Below, in pieces: positions 63,060 to 64,000 of a DNA stretch of 64,000 nucleotides; position 1 is the stretch's first letter; each line of letters starts with the position of its first letter. The stretch covers positions 94,348 through 158,347 of the forward strand of contig QEOQ01000106.1 of NCBI GenBank assembly GCA_010279815.1, read 5' to 3'. This DNA is from Brachionus plicatilis (Eukaryota; Rotifera; Eurotatoria; Ploima; Brachionidae). The translations under genes were made by a program, and so were the position numbers. Below the pieces are notes generated by a model that was not told where the DNA came from, did no database searches, and was given only the letters and a program-made list of their open reading frames with translations.

Positions 63060-64000
63060 ACTCTTTTTTAAAAAATCAATCTATAGCTCATTTTAATCAT
63101 AAAAAAAAATACCCTAAAAAATGATATATTAAACTCGCTCATTATATATGGTGTCTAAAGAGGACAACCTAGGTCGCAGGTAGGGCTCAATTAATAGGCC
63201 AGAGTTTACTCATTTTGAATTGAAAAGAAAGTTCAAAAAAATTTGGATCTTAGAAACTAGAGAAAAAAAGCTGTGAATCCTCAAAAGTTCACTTTTATAT
63301 CATTATCCGTTCACTGTTTTTTTTCTAAATGAATTTTAAGACAACCACTTTTGGCCACCCGCTATTTGTGGGTGACAGTTTTTTGTTTTTGGTGAATCAA
63401 TTATCTCGTTTTTTAAGTTACAACTCTTGAGTATTTAATCTTAACTTTTATGGTCATTCTAAAAAAGAAGGACAACCATCTAAGTGAGTTTTTTATTTTT
63501 TTATCCAAATCTAACAAGAATTTCCCTTTTGCCAATATTTTATTCAGTGTTGACAGGATTAAGGTTAATTGTTCAATTTTCTTAAAAAGTAAAAAAAAAA
63601 TGTGAAGCTCTTATTCAATGATTTCATTTATTTTTTCGTAATTTATGATTCATGATTTTTTTTAAATTTTTTTATTTCTTAGACTATTTTTTTTATGAAT
63701 AAACCAACGGATTTAATGCCAAAAGGACCGATAATTTTCACTTCTAAAAGTTAAATACTTTTTCAAACAAATTAAATTTTTTTTATGCCAAAATTTAATC
63801 CAAATAAAGAGTGTAATTTTGCTAGTTGTTTATTTTTTCATTAATCTAAAATATTTAAAAAATTAATCGAGAAGGCCCAAAGTTATATGAACCTCTTAAA
63901 AAATTTTCTGATATTCATTAATTTTGACCTTTTAGTCAAAAATTTTCAAATTTGAATTAATCAATTTCGAATTTTCAAATATTATTAGGATATAATAATA

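Larger units (their letters stand above)
61949..64000. other. Probable long MIC60 intron, no exon recognised
   Basis: The upstream MIC60 exon must join at 61948, where a TTTAAAG acceptor is present. In the remaining 2 kb I see no further coiled-coil or transmembrane exon, only A/T-rich DNA with short dispersed repeats. Confidence 0.4.

Noticed and set aside
1..64000. CRISPR array, bacterial operon or prokaryotic features
   Set aside because: No regularly spaced repeats. Introns, TATA promoters and metazoan genes show a eukaryotic nuclear genome.

Overview
This window reads as eukaryotic nuclear DNA that is very AT-rich. Genes are split by mostly short introns (about 44-60 nt, with a few of 1-2.4 kb), promoters have TATA boxes, and the spaces between genes are full of degraded transposable elements. 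The gene content (SLC44 transporter, astacin protease, cytosolic ENGase, MIC60, sarcoplasmic-type EF-hand proteins, C-type lectin domains) is metazoan. The 3' tails of retroelements ending in AAATA repeats, and a C-terminal extracellular domain that I associate from memory with rotifer proteins, make a monogonont rotifer such as Brachionus my best guess. That placement is inference.

Layout. 1-10 kb: a last exon of an SLC44 choline-transporter-like gene (2899-4373), then gene-poor DNA with MITEs and a LINE relic. 10.7-15.2 kb: a gene I could assemble into 14 phase-consistent exons. It encodes a secreted protein with two C-type lectin-like domains, a linker, 12 exact TAPPVVT-type heptads and a conserved-looking C-terminal domain. 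16.1-17.4 kb (minus): a WD40-repeat protein that appears to carry a signal peptide and a hydrophobic C-terminal tail. 18-21 kb: repeats. 21.6 kb: an intronless astacin. 24.7 kb: an intronless GH85 ENGase. 29.4 kb: a small secreted Cys-rich protein. 30-31 kb: Tc1 and WD40 relics. 31.6-34.3 kb: a nearly complete MULE transposon with sub-repeated ends and one frameshift. 35.9-39.4 kb (minus): an unknown two-exon, 368-aa protein. 40.1 kb: a small secreted peptide. 41.7-50 kb: four sarcoplasmic-type EF-hand genes. Two of them form a head-to-head palindrome with near-identical 0.65-kb arms, a third is a near-identical copy limited to the coding region, and the fourth is an older paralogue with better calcium loops. 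50-60 kb: a graveyard of Tc1, MULE, LINE, SINE and foldback elements plus duplicated exons of an unknown minus-strand gene. 60.9-61.9 kb (minus): the last three exons of MIC60, a cristae-organising protein.

The genes do not form an operon or a single pathway. The secreted and surface proteins (lectin-mucin protein, WD40 protein, astacin, two small peptides) are separate genes. The strongest structural signals are the EF-hand palindrome and gene-conversion-like cluster, and the way the MULE, hAT-like and Tc1/mariner families have left related relics across the window.
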